From positions 50,545,869-50,609,868 of the forward strand of contig NC_046683.1 in the NCBI RefSeq assembly GCF_009870125.1: DNA of 64,000 bases, in the 5' to 3' direction. The translations under genes were made by a program, and so were the position numbers. Source of the DNA: Drosophila pseudoobscura. Lineage: Eukaryota; Arthropoda; Insecta; Diptera; Drosophilidae. How positions within the stretch are numbered: the stretch's first letter is position 1; every line of letters begins with the position of its first letter. This document shows, piece by piece, positions 11,660 through 24,956 of the stretch. The notes beneath the pieces are model-generated. The model made no database searches. It saw only the letters and a program-made list of their open reading frames with translations, and was not told the DNA's origin.

Positions 11660-11674
11660 GAAGTCAATGACTTC
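11660..11674. promoter_or_regulatory. IR-1 palindrome GAAGTCAATGACTTC
   Basis: A perfect 15-base inverted repeat with a one-base spacer. The half-sites (AAGTCA) resemble nuclear-receptor half-sites, and it matches 11 of 13 positions of the EcR/Usp consensus RGKTCANTGAMCY. It may be an ecdysone-type element; unproven. Confidence 0.35.
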
Positions 11675-13752
11675 TGTGCGGAACATCATCATTATGGTGG
11701 TGGTGCTTCTGCCCGCCATGAACATCATCATTATCATCGGGCTTTTGCGATAACACTGGACTGGACTGGACTGGGAGGACTGACTCATTTAAAGAGTTTC
11801 TTTTCATTGGAATTGGCGGGGAATATTGCGCATAAGGAACTGGGCTAACGGGCTTGACTCAGTCTCAGTCTCACTCTCTGCCTCAGCCTCAGCCTCAGTC
11901 CCCAGCCGCTAACCGAAAGTGTAATCGCAAACAACAACGAATGCCCCTTCTTCTTTCACTGGGCATGGAAATTTTGACCATGAATATGTGGCATCCACAT
12001 CAACGGCAACAGCAACAGCAACAGCGACAGCAACAACCATGTTAACCAGATCTGTGACTCATTTGTTTTGTTCTGTTTTGATTAGGGCCAAATGTGAGTG
12101 AACTGCAGGCGGAGACCAGTCTTCCGACTGGAAGACTAACATGATAGATTTCGTCAACATTCTGGGGAATTCGACTGTCCGTGTGGGGGAATCTCCCGCT
12201 GGTTAAGTGGGCCACTGATGCGGTTAGTGGAGGTTCTTTTCAGGGAGGTGTTTGTTTTTCTAGAAGGTGTCACAAATGTAAAACCACTGTGTAGGGGTCA
12301 CTGTAGTAAGTCCTAGACAGGCTCTTTATGTTTAATATCTAGTGCCTATACTTCTGTGGAGAAGCATAATCACACTCTGTTCAGTATATATCCTACGACG
12401 CTAAAAGCATTTGAAGATTAAGCTTTGAAAATAGATCCCCTTCGAGCGCACTTGATGCCTTTGGTAGGCTTTGAAACAAAGGAGAGTTGACATATCTATT
12501 AGTTACCGATATTTCAAACTATTCTTCGATACCTAAGCTTTTAACTTCATAGTTTTTTAGTTCTGGTTCCTCTTTGATCCCTAGAGATCATCTCAAAGCT
12601 CTCCTGACCCCTCGATTTCTTGGCCTGTGCCAGCATTCACTTGGCAACTTTTCCTTTGCATTTCCTAGATTATCTCACCATAATTTCTGCTCAGTTTTGT
12701 TCTACTTCAAAGACAGACATTCAGAGAATGTGCAATTTAGGAATTTTCCAGCTCTTATCCAAGGAAAGAATCGAGTTCAAGCCTAGAGAGACACACGGGG
12801 AGAGACTCAGGGAGTGGGAGAGGGATGGGATGCATTAGAATTCCCAGCGCGTTGCAGCCACCACCATTATATGCAATTGTAATAGCCTTTTGATGATCTT
12901 CTGGATCTCTGGCTGTGGCTCTGGTTCTGGCCTTATCGCTTAACCGAAATCTGTAACGAAACCTGCCGCTGGCGTCGCTGCTTCTTTTCCTGCCATTTAA
13001 TTATTTGTCATCTCTTTTGCTACTCCACTTCTGTCTCCCTCTCTCTCTCTCTGTCTCTCTCTCTGTATACAGAGACCAAGTTCAACGCACTCGCTTGAAC
13101 TGCACAGAAGAAAGAGACAGGTAGATGCAGAAAGAAAGAGACAGCGACACGAACATTTCCGCAAAAATCTAAGTAGAAGAATTCTTTCTTCTGCGGCGCA
13201 CACGAGAAGCTGTTGGCCGGGCCAAGAGAGTGTGGCCAAACAGCGCGAGATACTTTCATTGCCAATCTCTGTGTGTGTCTCTCCTTCTCCTTCTCCAGCT
13301 CCAGCGGCAGCGCCAGCTCCCGCTCCCGCTCCTGCCCCACACCCCACCCCCAATCTGATGGCAGCATTTGCAACCAGTTTTTCCAATGCAAAAAGAAAGG
13401 CTTTCTTTCTGCGCTTCTTTCTTGCGTTTCGTTTCGTTTCTTTCTTCTGAGTGCAGTCTGCCGATTGCAGTTTTTTTTCCCCCTTCCTCTTCTTTATTGC
13501 AATTTGAAAGTATGACCGACTGAGTCTCTACCCATCTCTCTCTCTCTCTGACTCTCTTTAACTGTTTACTCTCCCTCTGGCCCTTCTCCAAGTTGGGTAA
13601 TTTTTGGTTCTAGCCGGATAACTGCCTAGCTTTTGTGTTAAAGTTCATTTGGTTAGATTGCCATTTGGGGGCTCTTCTGGCCGGGCTTTGTCTTTGGTCT
13701 TGTAGGTCTGTTCTTTTGTCTTTTGTCTGCTGGTCTGCTGGCTGCTGTCTGC

Positions 13753-13765
13753 TGGTCAATGAACT
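13753..13765. promoter_or_regulatory. EcRE-like IR-1 element
   Basis: TGGTCAATGAACT matches the EcR/Usp consensus RGKTCANTGAMCY at 12 of 13 positions; only the first base differs. Blimp-1 is known to be ecdysone-induced in flies, which makes such sites in its flanking DNA plausible. Confidence 0.35.
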
Positions 13766-14113
13766 GCCCAAAAAGAGCCACAGAACAGAACTTTATATAC
13801 ATAGAGCCCCCCACGAAAGAAACCCAAAAGTTCAGACCAGACCCACCAAAAGTTTGTTACATTCTCGCTGCTTACATAAAAAGCAAATGGAAAAGACGGC
13901 GAAAGAAAAATATACGAAATACAGCAACATTTTGGACGCACTTTTGATGGGTTCTTCTTTTCGGTCTGTCGCTCTGTCGGTGTGTCGTTCTGTCGGTCTA
14001 TCGGTGGGGGAAAGGCATCTCTCGGGAATGGTAGGGAGAGTGAGCAGCAGAGGTTCTTTCGGGGGTCTTTGAAAACTCAGCGGCGTATTAATTTTTCTAA
14101 TTTGTCTACTCGT

Positions 14114-14133
14114 GAGGCGAATGAACTTTTGTG
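14114..14133 (+). promoter_or_regulatory. Second copy of the 5093 element
   Basis: Identical over 20 bases to 5093-5112, nine kilobases away. The flanks differ, so this is a shared motif and not part of a longer duplication. Confidence 0.45.
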
Positions 14134-16620
14134 TCGGTGTCAGTGTCGGCGGAGTTTTTAGTTAGTTTTTTTTTTTTGGTTTTTTCATTATTTTTGTTGT
14201 ATTTTTTGGTAGCTTGCTTTTATGTCATGATGATGTTATTTCGTTTTCGTTTCTTGAGCCCGTGGTTCAGCTCCAGAGCTTAGCTTTTTGAACCTACTAC
14301 TATGAAGACATAATCGTTATAGTCGCAGTCCAAAAGTTCAAAGAACTCTCTGCTGCGGCCGGCTCCGAGTGTGCTGTGTCTCTGTTCTATGAGAATTCGT
14401 GCATAAATTTGAATAACACGCGTTCCCCGCACATAGATCTCCCGGAGGTCTCCCGGAATGGGGGAATCGGGGGGGGGGGGGTGAATCCGGTGGAGATATG
14501 GAAATTTGATTTATGGCTATTTCAAAAGCATAAAACATCCTATCATAAAAATCGCTGGAAATTAGATAGGCCCCAAATCATTAATCACAGATCGTTTCGG
14601 GTGGAACTTGCGCTGAATTTCATTTGCATTTATTTCAAAACTTTTTTCGCTCTTTCTCGTTTTTTTTTTTTCGTCTGGAGATCAAAGTAATTTCAATTTC
14701 CTTGACTTTTGTAAGTCGTAAGTTTTTGTCGCATAAAATTGAGTTATCACCAGATCAAGTTTTATTACTTTGTATTTGTAATGGATCTATTTGCACATCT
14801 GTTAAATTTATGTTTTCGATATGTTTTATTCATCAACAGGGTCCGTTGTGAAAGATTTTGGTATGGAATCGTTAAGAGAGTTCTCAGATTTGGGTTAAGG
14901 ATAGTTCCCAGTATTTCTTTTTGTAGATTTAACGAGTATTTGAGTTGATTGATTGGTTAAAAGAGTTCTATCTGATGACAGATGAATGAGAATGAAGAAT
15001 GTTTAAACCTGTCTAAAAGTTGTCCAAAGTTATAGAAGTACTTTTTGGGATCCTAATTCCTTTAAGGCATTGGATATTCTGTAAGAATTATCAAGCGTTT
15101 CGGAATATTCAGAAATTGTGAAAATTATTATTGTAAAGGTATCTTTAAGTTTTATACCATAGATTCCTGTATCTATGATTTATAAGTATGACCTATAGCA
15201 GATATAATAAGTAAATCCCTTAAGCCCTCTTCCAAAAACCAACCTCTGGCTCTACCTCAAGGGTGTCCCATCAAACAGATGTCCTTTACATTTACATAGC
15301 CCCCCCAAAAAAAAGAACAAATTGCGCTTCTTTTGCTGCCATTACCGTCACTTCCCGTGAGTACCCCAGTAAAAAAATCTAAGCCAGGACCTGACCTAAC
15401 GGTGCTGCTCCGCTCCGAAGGAATCCTTTGCAGCGTCAGCTGCTCTGTACGGGCCCCCCAACCCCTAGGTAGAATTTCCATTCAACATGTTGTCATAATT
15501 GATATCCGTTCGGATCATTCCATGCCGCTGCTCAACTTGATATCCTCTGGAGCTGCTGCTGCTGCCTCTCATCTGCTGCTGCTTCATAGACAACTGCTAA
15601 CCCACTCACAAATACAGACACCGGCACACGGGCACACGGGCACACATTTACATGAACAGTTATGCTTTGCATTTACAGTTATGCAATGCCACCGACAATG
15701 CATCCTTTTTTTGACATAATGCTGAGGCACAAACAGCGACAGCGACTCACGAAACGAATCGAAACGAGTTTCCTGTTTGCCAAGAAATAAAATTTAAATA
15801 ATGAAAGAGGTACAACAACACAAGTACGAACAAGAAAGAGAAGCTAGCTAAGGGTGTCGACTTTCGGAATACCCTAGAATATGGGATCAAAGTATATATA
15901 AATGTATATAAGCAGGGGTGATCTTTCGAAATAGAAGATCATTTCTATAAACCACCATATAACGATTCAATTTGAAAAATGTATTGCTATCTATCCATAT
16001 ATATTTACATATTTATCTATCTATCTACAAATACCTATGAATTACTTTTATGATCTTTTGGTCATCACTCTTTTATCTTTTTAGAAAGGAGACATTTTTT
16101 CTTGTATATCGTATAACTTGTTTCTATATGATCCTATCCTATATTGATTTGCTCGTAGTATACCTATGGTTTGGCGAATAATGTGCTCCGATTTTCCAAA
16201 AGTATTTAATCTGACATAGATAAAGATTGTTAATGCCGATTAAGAACATATACATGTGATTTTATCATCAATCCATTCCCTAGTTTCGTGGCAAAGATCA
16301 GATCGAAATCATAGTACCCACATTCTCCAGGCTACAGGGTAACAACCGCTATGTGGCCTCTGCCTCTGCCTCTTGCCTTGCCTCTTCCTGTGGCTGCTGC
16401 TTGCTGCTGCTGCTCCTTTCCATTTCTCGCAATTCTCACTTGGCTGGAAAGCAAATGAAATGAAGCAATATCCAACGTTCCGACGTTCAGTTCCGCCTCT
16501 GACGCCTACAAACTACTCTACGATGGCGTACCCCTCTCCTGCTCGTACACCCACTTCCACTGCCGGCAGACAGCAGGCAAACAAACAGTGGGAACAATAG
16601 AACAATAAACACGGCCAAGA

Positions 16621-18300
16621 ATGGTTAGAAAACAACATTTTTACCGTAATCCTTTCGTTTTGATCCGCTTGAGAAACACTCACTGGAGGAGAATCAGCCG
16701 AAGACGTACATATTTTCATTCGGCTGAAAATGAGATTGAGGGAAGGATTAAGGAATGTTGCGCGCTACCTGATGCGGCAGACCATGGACTGATGAAGGTC
16801 CTCTTCTGCTCTCTCCAGCCAGGACATGAGATTGCTTTATTTGAATATCATCATCAGGGTACCAAGCAGGTACCGCTAGAACATAGCCGGGGTCTCGAAA
16901 AGGGTCTGCCGGCGTCAGGTGCTCCTGCTGCTGTAAGGATTTCAACCAAAGGATGGCAATGGATGGGGGAGGTGGGGGGATGGGGGAATGCGTGGATCCT
17001 CAATCAATTTGATTGCGTGAAATGGAGAAAAATGATATTCCAACCCTCGGAGAAAGAAGGAGAGAAATTGGAATGTTTACACAATCCCCGAACAATCGAT
17101 TGTAACGCATATGTTGCTCACAGGATGTGAAAGGATCTAGCCCCGACACACTCGGCTCTCAGTCTAAATTTCCCATAGCGGAAATGGCAGCAGTCGTCCG
17201 GCTACCGTCTAAACAATCCTTTAATTACGGCAAGGACACGGTCATAAAGCCATAAAATCAACCGTCAAAGGGTTCGCTTTAACCACTCCCACTCCCATTC
17301 CCACTCCTTTCTGGCCCATTAGTTGTCGCCTTTCTCTTTTCAATGGAATCCTTTGAACCCCTTTGCCGATGTCCTTGCACGGTAGGCAAATCTTGCCCAG
17401 GCACAGATACACAGATTCGGCGGAAAAATTGAGGCCAGGCGCGCCCACTTTTTGGGCCAGGTTTGTTGCTTAAGTCTTTCGCCCGTGGAACCTGAAAGAC
17501 GAGCACTAAAGAAAACGCCAGAAAGGAATGAAAAGAAAAACGAAACAAAATAAAATAAAAACGATTGCTCAACTGCCGAAAAAAACAAAAAAGCAAAAAC
17601 CTCCGAGTTCAACGAACGCACAAAATATAATGGAAACAAAATACAACCAACAACAATGCGTGTGCTCTGTTACCAACAGTCTCACTCAGTCAGTGGTCAG
17701 AACGAACTCCCCCTCCTCTACTCCACTCCGCTCCCCTGCCAGCCCCTCCTCTCCCTTCTCCATCTCTCCCCAGCAACGTGGCTCTCTGGGTTTGTTGACC
17801 TTCTCGATTTTTGATTCGTTCGTTAATACATTTTTCGGGCCAGAACCGAAAATGAAATGGAAAAGAGCGCGCACGGACAGCGGTCGGTCGGTTGGTCGGT
17901 CCCCGAGCCCGAAACACTCTCGCCGCCCCGTGCACGCGCTTTTTTATGAGTATTCCCCTCCTCCACGCATTGTCCAGATTTTGTTAGTCGCTTCTCTTGG
18001 TCACTCTCTCTCTCTGTTTCTGTTTCTCTTTCTCTTTCGCTCTCATCTCTCTTTGGGGCACTGTCTCTTCTTGACTTGGTTTTCGTTACTGTTGAAAAGT
18101 GAAGTGAATCACTTTGATTCCCTCCCCACAGCTCCCCCCAATCACCCCAGCTCATACGCATGGCATTTGGGCTCCTTTGGGCTCCTTTTTGGGGAAGCTG
18201 CAACTTTAGCAACAGCTATGGGGCAGGGAAAAGTGCGCAACACAGTTGGGAAGGCAGAATGGTCAAGTGGAGCAAAGGATCAATGAAGGAGGCAGGTAAA
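16621..18300. other. Noncoding or unassigned stretch with a 169-codon open frame
   Basis: A plus-strand frame stays open from ATG 16621 to a stop at 17128-17130 in DNA that is not a simple repeat. Inside it, the minus strand (about 16932-16771) has an exon-like shape: a TTACAG acceptor, 54 open codons and CAG then GTAGCG. Third-position GC in that minus-strand frame is clearly lower than in the real genes of this window, and I recognise no domain. The remainder (17150-18300) is CT-rich low complexity with the minus-strand copy of the dispersed motif at 17457-17479. Confidence 0.3.
17457..17479 (-). repeat. Dispersed motif copy 3
   Basis: The minus strand reads AAAGACTTAAGCAACAAACC, a diverged version of the element at 10404 and 30961. 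Confidence 0.45.
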
Positions 18301-18818
18301 ACGATATGAGGCAAGATCAAACAGATCTGGGATAAAGGTTGTCAAGTGATGTTCAGTGATCTGCATAGCAGCCGGTGAATTAGCAAAGGATGAGTATAGG
18401 ATGAACAAGTGGGGAGATCTGCAGCTCTCCTTCCGTCTAACCCGCCGAGGAGTGCAGCGGCATGACGCGCGACACGTATGGGGAGGATCAACGATATGGA
18501 GCCGAGGATACGATCTTCCTATGAAAAGGAAAGAACAATGATTAGATGATGATTAAACGAGGAGCTGCATTAATGAAGGCTTAAAAGGAAGAACTACTAT
18601 TAGGGAGGGCAAATTCTGGTGTTTAAACTTTTTGGAGCACTGCAACTGTGGGGTAGGGAACGATTTACAGCCAAGGAACAGGTGAAACATCTAGTGAAGA
18701 TCAGTAGCATATATGGACCAGTAGATTGTAGAGTGTAGGCCCAAACAGGAAGAAGATAAACGATGATGAAGATCGATTGATAAGAACTAATAGATTGAAA
18801 ATCAATAATCGACAAAAT

Positions 18819-18839
18819 GGCGCCAAAGAATTTGGCGCC
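18819..18839. promoter_or_regulatory. Palindromic pair of E2F-type sites
   Basis: GGCGCCAAA and TTTGGCGCC form a perfect nine-base inverted repeat around GAA. Each arm contains TTTGGCGC, the E2F/Dp consensus (TTTSSCGC). It lies in noncoding DNA with ATCGATTGAT and AATAATCGA sequences just upstream. Function not shown. Confidence 0.4.
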
Positions 18840-21247
18840 CCAAACGAGGCGTACTTCAACGGTGGGGCGAGGGGTTGGCGAACAGAAACGGAAAACGAAT
18901 GAACGGTGAATGAAGCTCCACGGTCGTCGCGACGATCGCCAGGGAACGAACGTCATCAGGGCTCGGTTCGGTTCGGCTCGGTCCGGCGCGATGGAGAGGC
19001 AATGAGGCTACAAATTACTTATTTTCGCATTTGTTAAATTATACGTACTCGTACGTCGAATTGATCGAATGAGTTGAGCAAACAGAAATGGCGGACCACA
19101 AAGCTCCCCCCTTCGGTAGCAGCCAGCCGCCAACCCTCCCCCTTTCGGTAGCTGCCAGCCGCCCACCTGCTGATTTCGATTGAGAAGGTGTGTCGGCTAT
19201 ATGAATATACATGTGCACACATGTACACATGTGTGTATATATTCACTTGGAGGGTGTTTGGGGTTTTTTTCTGTTGTGTCTGGAGGGAGCTGCTCCCGGT
19301 CTTGCTTTCTTTTGTGCTTCATTCGGACTCCTATACGGAATCAAATGCGGATTATCATTGCGCATGCGGAACTCGGGGAAAGAGTCGAGAGTGGCAGTGG
19401 GATTGCGGATTGGGGATCGGCTCTTTTTCTTTTGACAGCTTATTTGAGAGTCGAAACCACTCGAATGAGTAATCATCGCTGAGTGTCGTCAGTGGATGAA
19501 TAAGGCTGTACATCATTTGTGTGCAAATACCTGATGAAACATGCCAGGATGAATGCAGACACAAATTAGCAATTATAATCTTGTTTATCTTTGGAGATTA
19601 TATTGGAATATTTCAAGTAAATTTGACAACAGTTTCCACACAAACAGAGGAACCCTCAAATGAAGAAGTCCCTTCGCAAAACAGTTTCTACCTGGGATTT
19701 TTGGGCAAAATTATGACCGCAACACCGCCTTAAAAAAAAAGCAACCAGAGAGAGTGAGAGGGAGAGGCAGAGGCAGAGGCAGTTGCAGAAAGTTATAGGC
19801 AGTCAAAGTCCTTGAACTGTTCTTTATGCCAAAAATGCGCGTGTCTTTCTCGATTCTTTCGGGCTCGAAATGGACAATGGAACGCGGACTCTGGGTCACG
19901 GTTAGGGTCCAGGGTCGTACCTGGTCCGCATGACAAGATGTTGCATAATTTTTGTGGCAAACTGTGATCCGTGGAAAATGCGCCTTCCTCGTAAAGACCC
20001 AACAATCCATCATCTTTATGAGTCCTGGCATAAGAAAGCATAAAAAATTGTGTTTTTATTTTTTGTGGAAATTTCATTTTTTTTTTTTGTGACAGGACCA
20101 TAAACAGATTTTCCACACTCAAGGAAATGAGCAGAGGAAATGCCATAAAGCCGGAGAGATTTCTTCCTCATTTGTTTTTTTGTTTTTGATTGTGATTTTG
20201 ATTTGGGTATTGGTGTTCCCATTTTGGATGTAAAAGTGGATCAGTAGTTCCGTTCCCATTTTTGTTGTACTAAGTGGGTCAGTGTACATCCTTTTCCGCG
20301 TCCTGCGCGCTTTTCCAGGTCATCGTTTCCGTTCAAATGGCAATCGAAGTGATCTCTCAATGAAAAGAGCACCACACGCTCACCGAAAAGGCTCCTCGAA
20401 GAACCCACAACACTGACACTTCCCTTCCCCTTTCCATTGGCATTTTCCTTTCGGTATTTTTGTCTATTATCCCAAATCTAAAATTACATAATTATTGGGT
20501 AGAGGAACCATAAAGGAAACCCTTAAAAAACGAACGCCAGTTCCCTCTGGCACATAAAAAAAACACATAAAAAACTCGAGAATTTTCGCGCGGAATGGGA
20601 AAATGCATTGTTCCAACCCCCATCGAAATGGAAAACCTGACAGATGCGAGGGCATTGATTCACTGATTATCATCATCAGCATCATCGGCATCATCGGCAT
20701 CGGGGGATCCTCATACGTATGTCTCATCCTTATAACTGTGAACGCTTTTGATTTCGTCAGGTGTGATCCTGGTCCTGAGACAGGCTCCTTCTGGTGGTGG
20801 TGGTGCTGCTGCTAGGGGTAGGAAATCCTTTTGTTGCGTGTTTACTGTTACTCCATGCAGCAGCGGCAACAGCGGCAACAGCGGCTGTGGCAATTACGAC
20901 TTGAATCCGTGGATCCGTGGATCGTGGGAGCGCTCCTCTTACAGGATACACCAGATACCCCAAGAAGTGCTTACGAATCCGCTCTAACGGTTCATAATTA
21001 TGCAAGTGGCGTGTCACTCTCACACACACACACACACATGAACACACACACACTCATAAACACAGATACGAATCGTATTTCGCATATGTTCCGACCATCA
21101 ATCAGCATTAGGTCCACAAACGGAAAACAAGAGCGACAACAGCTTAAGAGTTCATTGTTACAATTTTTTAAACTTTTTCGATGCCAGAGGCGGTATCGGT
21201 AGCAGCACCAGCAGCAGAACGGAATTGGTCAGTAAACAACTTTGAAA

Positions 21248-21292
21248 AGATACAAAGATACAAAGATACAGAGATACAGCGATACAGCGATA
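21248..21292 (+). repeat. AGATACA/GATACAGC minisatellite
   Basis: About six imperfect seven- to eight-base units. Confidence 0.75.
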
Positions 21293-23758
21293 TGTGTGTA
21301 CTCTCGTACAATGGCCAGACAATGCAGAGCAAATTATACCCTATAACAAATGGCCTACAACAATGAGATCTGTTAACAGATGAAGATCTTAAGTCAAGTG
21401 GGATATATGCATAATTTCGAATTGTTTTGTGGGATGTTCGGCGACATTTGAATGAGTGTGGATAGAAAGGAACGGGAGTGGTGTATGAAATAAGAAAGGA
21501 ACTGGAAAGTGATCTAAGGGAACAAGAGAGTGATCTTACACGTCTTTGTCACTTTTCGATTGGATTAAACGAGAAGATTGCATTGAAAATCCAGAGGTAT
21601 CCCTGGATAAACATAGCTCTTATATCTTTCTAGTGTAGTAGTTCCCTTTTTGAGGGGGAGGGGGCTCGGCCCCCCATCGTTTACCGTTGGCAGTACAATA
21701 TGTGGCAGGGCAGAAATAAACTCTCGTACAATTTTTAATTGGTATTAAGTAAAATGTAGAACATTTCAAGAATTGTTGTCTATTGTCTGGTTTTTGCTTT
21801 TGCTTTTGCCTCTGCTTTTGCTTTGCTTTTTGCCGGAGTTCTGCCTCGAATGTCGTTGGTGGTGGAGTAATCATAATCATGCCTCCAAATACCGCCTCAA
21901 ACTACAGAGCAAAGACAGCGGCAGCGGCAGCAAAGATCTCTGGCGTATGCTGCAGGAAGGAGTGTAATGCCAGTGGAAGGGGGAGTGTATGGGGAGGGGG
22001 GAATTGACACAAACACTTGAAACCAGAAAGAGAGAAAGAGAGAGAGAGGTAGCTGGTGCTCGATTCACGATTCTTTCCACTTCCATCCCACCTCTTTCTT
22101 CAGCTTGTTCTTCCCGCTTCCCCTTTTCTTCCCCTTTCTTCTGCCTCCTTCTCCTCCTCTTTCTCTTTCGCCTTCCTCTGATTCTGCCCCCTTGCTTCTT
22201 TTTCGCGATTTGCGAATATGCCCCACGTACACACGTATTTATGTTAACAGTTAGCTTTGCCTTTGTGTGCGCTGCCGCTGCTGCTGCTGCTGCCGCCGCC
22301 GCTGTCGCTGCCGCCGCTGCTGCTGCTTCTGTCGGTCGGTCATTGGCTTAGCACACATTTTTCATTTCGTTGCGGAAAAAGAGTGAATTCCTTCAGCAGT
22401 CGCTGGATCCAAGACCGAGACCTGGCCAAAAGCTGGAGCTGCCAGAGTCGCGGAGTTGGTTATTGATTCTCACAGTCTTCGATGTCGCTTCGTCGGGTGT
22501 TTTTTTTCTTTTGCTTGAGATACTTTTTGGGGCCTTAAGCTGCGGATGGGAATGGACAACAATTTTTATTAGAATTAATAAAGATGAATGGAAATCAATT
22601 CGGTTTTTCCCCAGGTTCTACAAATATTAAGGAAATGTTTGTATTTTGTTAAGAATTTGTAGGTTGAAGATCATTTGTGATCCTTCTGAACATGGGTTAC
22701 AATTTATTAAATTATAAATGAATTTATTCGATTTTATGAGTTTGGAAATCCTCAGAATTTCGATTACAATTTCTACAAAAAAATCCTGTTTAATTCGCAA
22801 AACGAGAGCTTCGTTTTTGCTTCTTTTTGCTACAACTACAAATAGATTTCCTCCTCTCCAGATTCCCATTGCTTCCTTTTGCTGGCATGGCATTCACCGA
22901 CGGACCAAACCGACATCAGTCCAATCAAAGTCCATTCTGCCGGCCAGTGCAATGATTCTGGAGAGCGACAGCCCGCAATTTGACCTGTACAGGTGTCTAT
23001 TGCTAAGACAAACAGACGGACAGACGGACAGCGACTGACGGGTAAACAGAGAAAAGCATTCACTTTGTCGCCGTCTCCGATTCTCCTCCAGTGCACGTCT
23101 CCCGTGCCGTCTCCCGTTGGCCGGTTGCCATTCCAGCCTCTGACGAATGGCAAGTTCATTGCTCCTAACCTAATTTTTCAAACATAATCATGAAGTAAAT
23201 CAGGTTTGGCACATAGATAACAACAGCAACAGTCAACAACAGTCAGCCAGAGAGACGGAGAGATGGAGAGATGGAGATGGAGACGGAGACTGTGGCGGAG
23301 ACTGAAGCTGAGACAGACCAGAGTCAGAGCCAAATGGCAGAGTCTATCAATGAGTATCTGTGTCTGTCTGCATCTATGCATGTATGTGTGTGTGTGTGTG
23401 GTGTGTGGTGTGTGGTGAGAGCTTTTACCGCAAAATTCGCGCGTGTGTTTAACACCTTTCGCACCCCCTTACTCTCTGGAGCGGCCGCCTCTCGTCGAAC
23501 AGTTAAATAGTTGGTGCCGCCACACGGTTTGGTTCTGCTCTGCTCTGGCGTGGGCCCAGAGTCAAGTTCTCACAGTGGCAGTGGCAGAGATCGGTGGCAG
23601 AGTGGCAGAGTGGCAGCTGCTGCAACACATAATCAACAGCAACTGCTGAACTACTTACCCACTGGGGAGGCCAAAAACTGGCGGTAATTGATGGCCAGAT
23701 CTGAGTTTTTTTTTGTGGCGGCTGCTGCAGCTGACAACAAGTGGCAAGTGGCAGAGAT

Positions 23759-23782
23759 ACGAATACGAATACGAATACGAGT
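23759..23782 (+). repeat. (GAATAC)n hexanucleotide array
   Basis: Four near-identical hexamers in noncoding DNA. Confidence 0.75.
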
Positions 23783-24466
23783 GCTGTGGCAAAGCTCCTT
23801 AATTTGTTGAGTGACCAGCCGAACAAACAAACAATCAGATTCTTGGCCAAGATTTGGGTTAAGATTGATTTCGGGGCTCCTTGACTCAAGTCAAGATCAA
23901 GGATCAATCCTTTCCGAGACATTCGAAAGAACTTTGCTTTCGAAAGCATTTGATTGAAGATTGATTGAAGAGATTTGTTTTATTCTTAGCAGGAATGATC
24001 AGCAGTTCCTTAAACTAAAGTCAAGCCATTGCAAGCAATTCGTCTCTCTCTGAAAATAGCTAAATATTTAATCAAAAAAATCTAGTCAAAACTAGTTGCA
24101 ACTAAATTTAGTCAGTGATCTTCAGAGCCCCCCACCTCTTGCCTCAGTGAAACATAATTACCAACAATTAGATACAAATAAATATCATTAGAAGTCTGCC
24201 AAATGCAAATCAAATTGAAGTTACGCCACCCTCAGACCATTGTCCAATTATTCTTAACCACCTTTGATCAGATATCTTTCCCGAAATTTGATTTGCGTGC
24301 CGATAAAGCCAATACATACATATGTATCGAACATGTATACACTCGTAAATTAACTAGTCGTTTTCTTGTGGTGTCATGCAAAATAATTTACGAATTATGA
24401 TTGCCTAATCCCCCGGTAATCAATCACGCCGCCACTCCACGCCACTCCACAGTCCACACACAAAAG

Positions 24467-24491
24467 ACAAAAGACTGAGGCGACAAACTTG
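24467..24491 (+). repeat. Dispersed motif copy 4
   Basis: ACAAAAGACTGAGGCGACAA continues as ACTTG. It differs from the copy at 30961 at two internal bases of this core. Confidence 0.5.
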
Positions 24492-24943
24492 AGGCGAAGA
24501 CCAAAGCCAACGGAACAGAAAATCCATAAATAAAATCGTTAAAAATCAGAATTTCTTTTTTGGCTAAAAAATGAAACAAAGAACAAGCTAAAAATGTAAT
24601 AAATAAAATACATTTAAAGAACTGGGGACTGCCTTTTCATTTCAACCATCATTTATTTATTTGGAAGTGTATAGCCAGCAGCTTCTTTGGCTCTTTCGCT
24701 GCTGCTGCTGCTGGTGGTGGTTCTGGCCTGGCCAATGAACTCCAGCAATGAAAACGAAATGTATAAAAAACGAAAACAACAAGAACTCAAAAGCAGCCAC
24801 GAAGAAGAACCAACAAAAAAAAGAGCCGCGGCGGCAGAACCCAAAAAAGAGATACAACCGAAATTTTGTTTTTTTTTTTCTCTTTTCTTTCCCTTTTTCT
24901 TTTTTTTTTGTTGTTTAATTTTTGTTTTTTTTTTTTTGGTAAG

Positions 24944-24956
24944 AAGTCAATGAACT
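24944..24956. promoter_or_regulatory. EcRE-like IR-1 element
   Basis: AAGTCAATGAACT matches RGKTCANTGAMCY at 12 of 13 positions; the second base is A instead of G. Confidence 0.35.

Larger units (their letters stand above)
10748..16620. other. Noncoding stretch
   Basis: No gene recognised. It contains a GT run (10889-10923), CAA/CAG tracts (11400-11440), an IR-1 palindrome (11660-11674), CTCAGC repeats near 11860-11900 and CT-rich blocks (13030-13070, 13270-13350). Also present are an EcRE-like site (13753-13765), a GTCY-like tetranucleotide array (13960-14010) and AT-rich DNA (14600-15200, 15780-16300). A run of TGTCGGT units near 13960-14010 recalls the GTCY arrays of DINE-1/mini-me elements, but no element termini are recognisable. 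Confidence 0.55.
18301..24440. other. Noncoding stretch
   Basis: No gene. Notable contents are the E2F-type palindrome (18819-18839), an ACATGTGT inverted repeat (19216-19235) and a CA run (21020-21052). Others are an AGATACA array (21248-21292), CAG/GCC-rich sequence (22265-22330), GACR repeats (23005-23040), GT repeats (23385-23415) and a GAATAC array (23759-23782). Open frames in these parts read as Ser, Leu, Pro or Gln runs. Confidence 0.55.

Noticed and set aside
13960..14010. GTCY-like tetranucleotide array as a DINE-1/mini-me transposon
   Set aside because: Only a short microsatellite-like core is visible. No terminal inverted repeats or conserved element ends could be found.
17528..18286. 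252-codon plus-strand frame
   Set aside because: Lys/Ser/Pro/Leu low complexity across CT-rich DNA, with a competing minus-strand frame; not protein-like.
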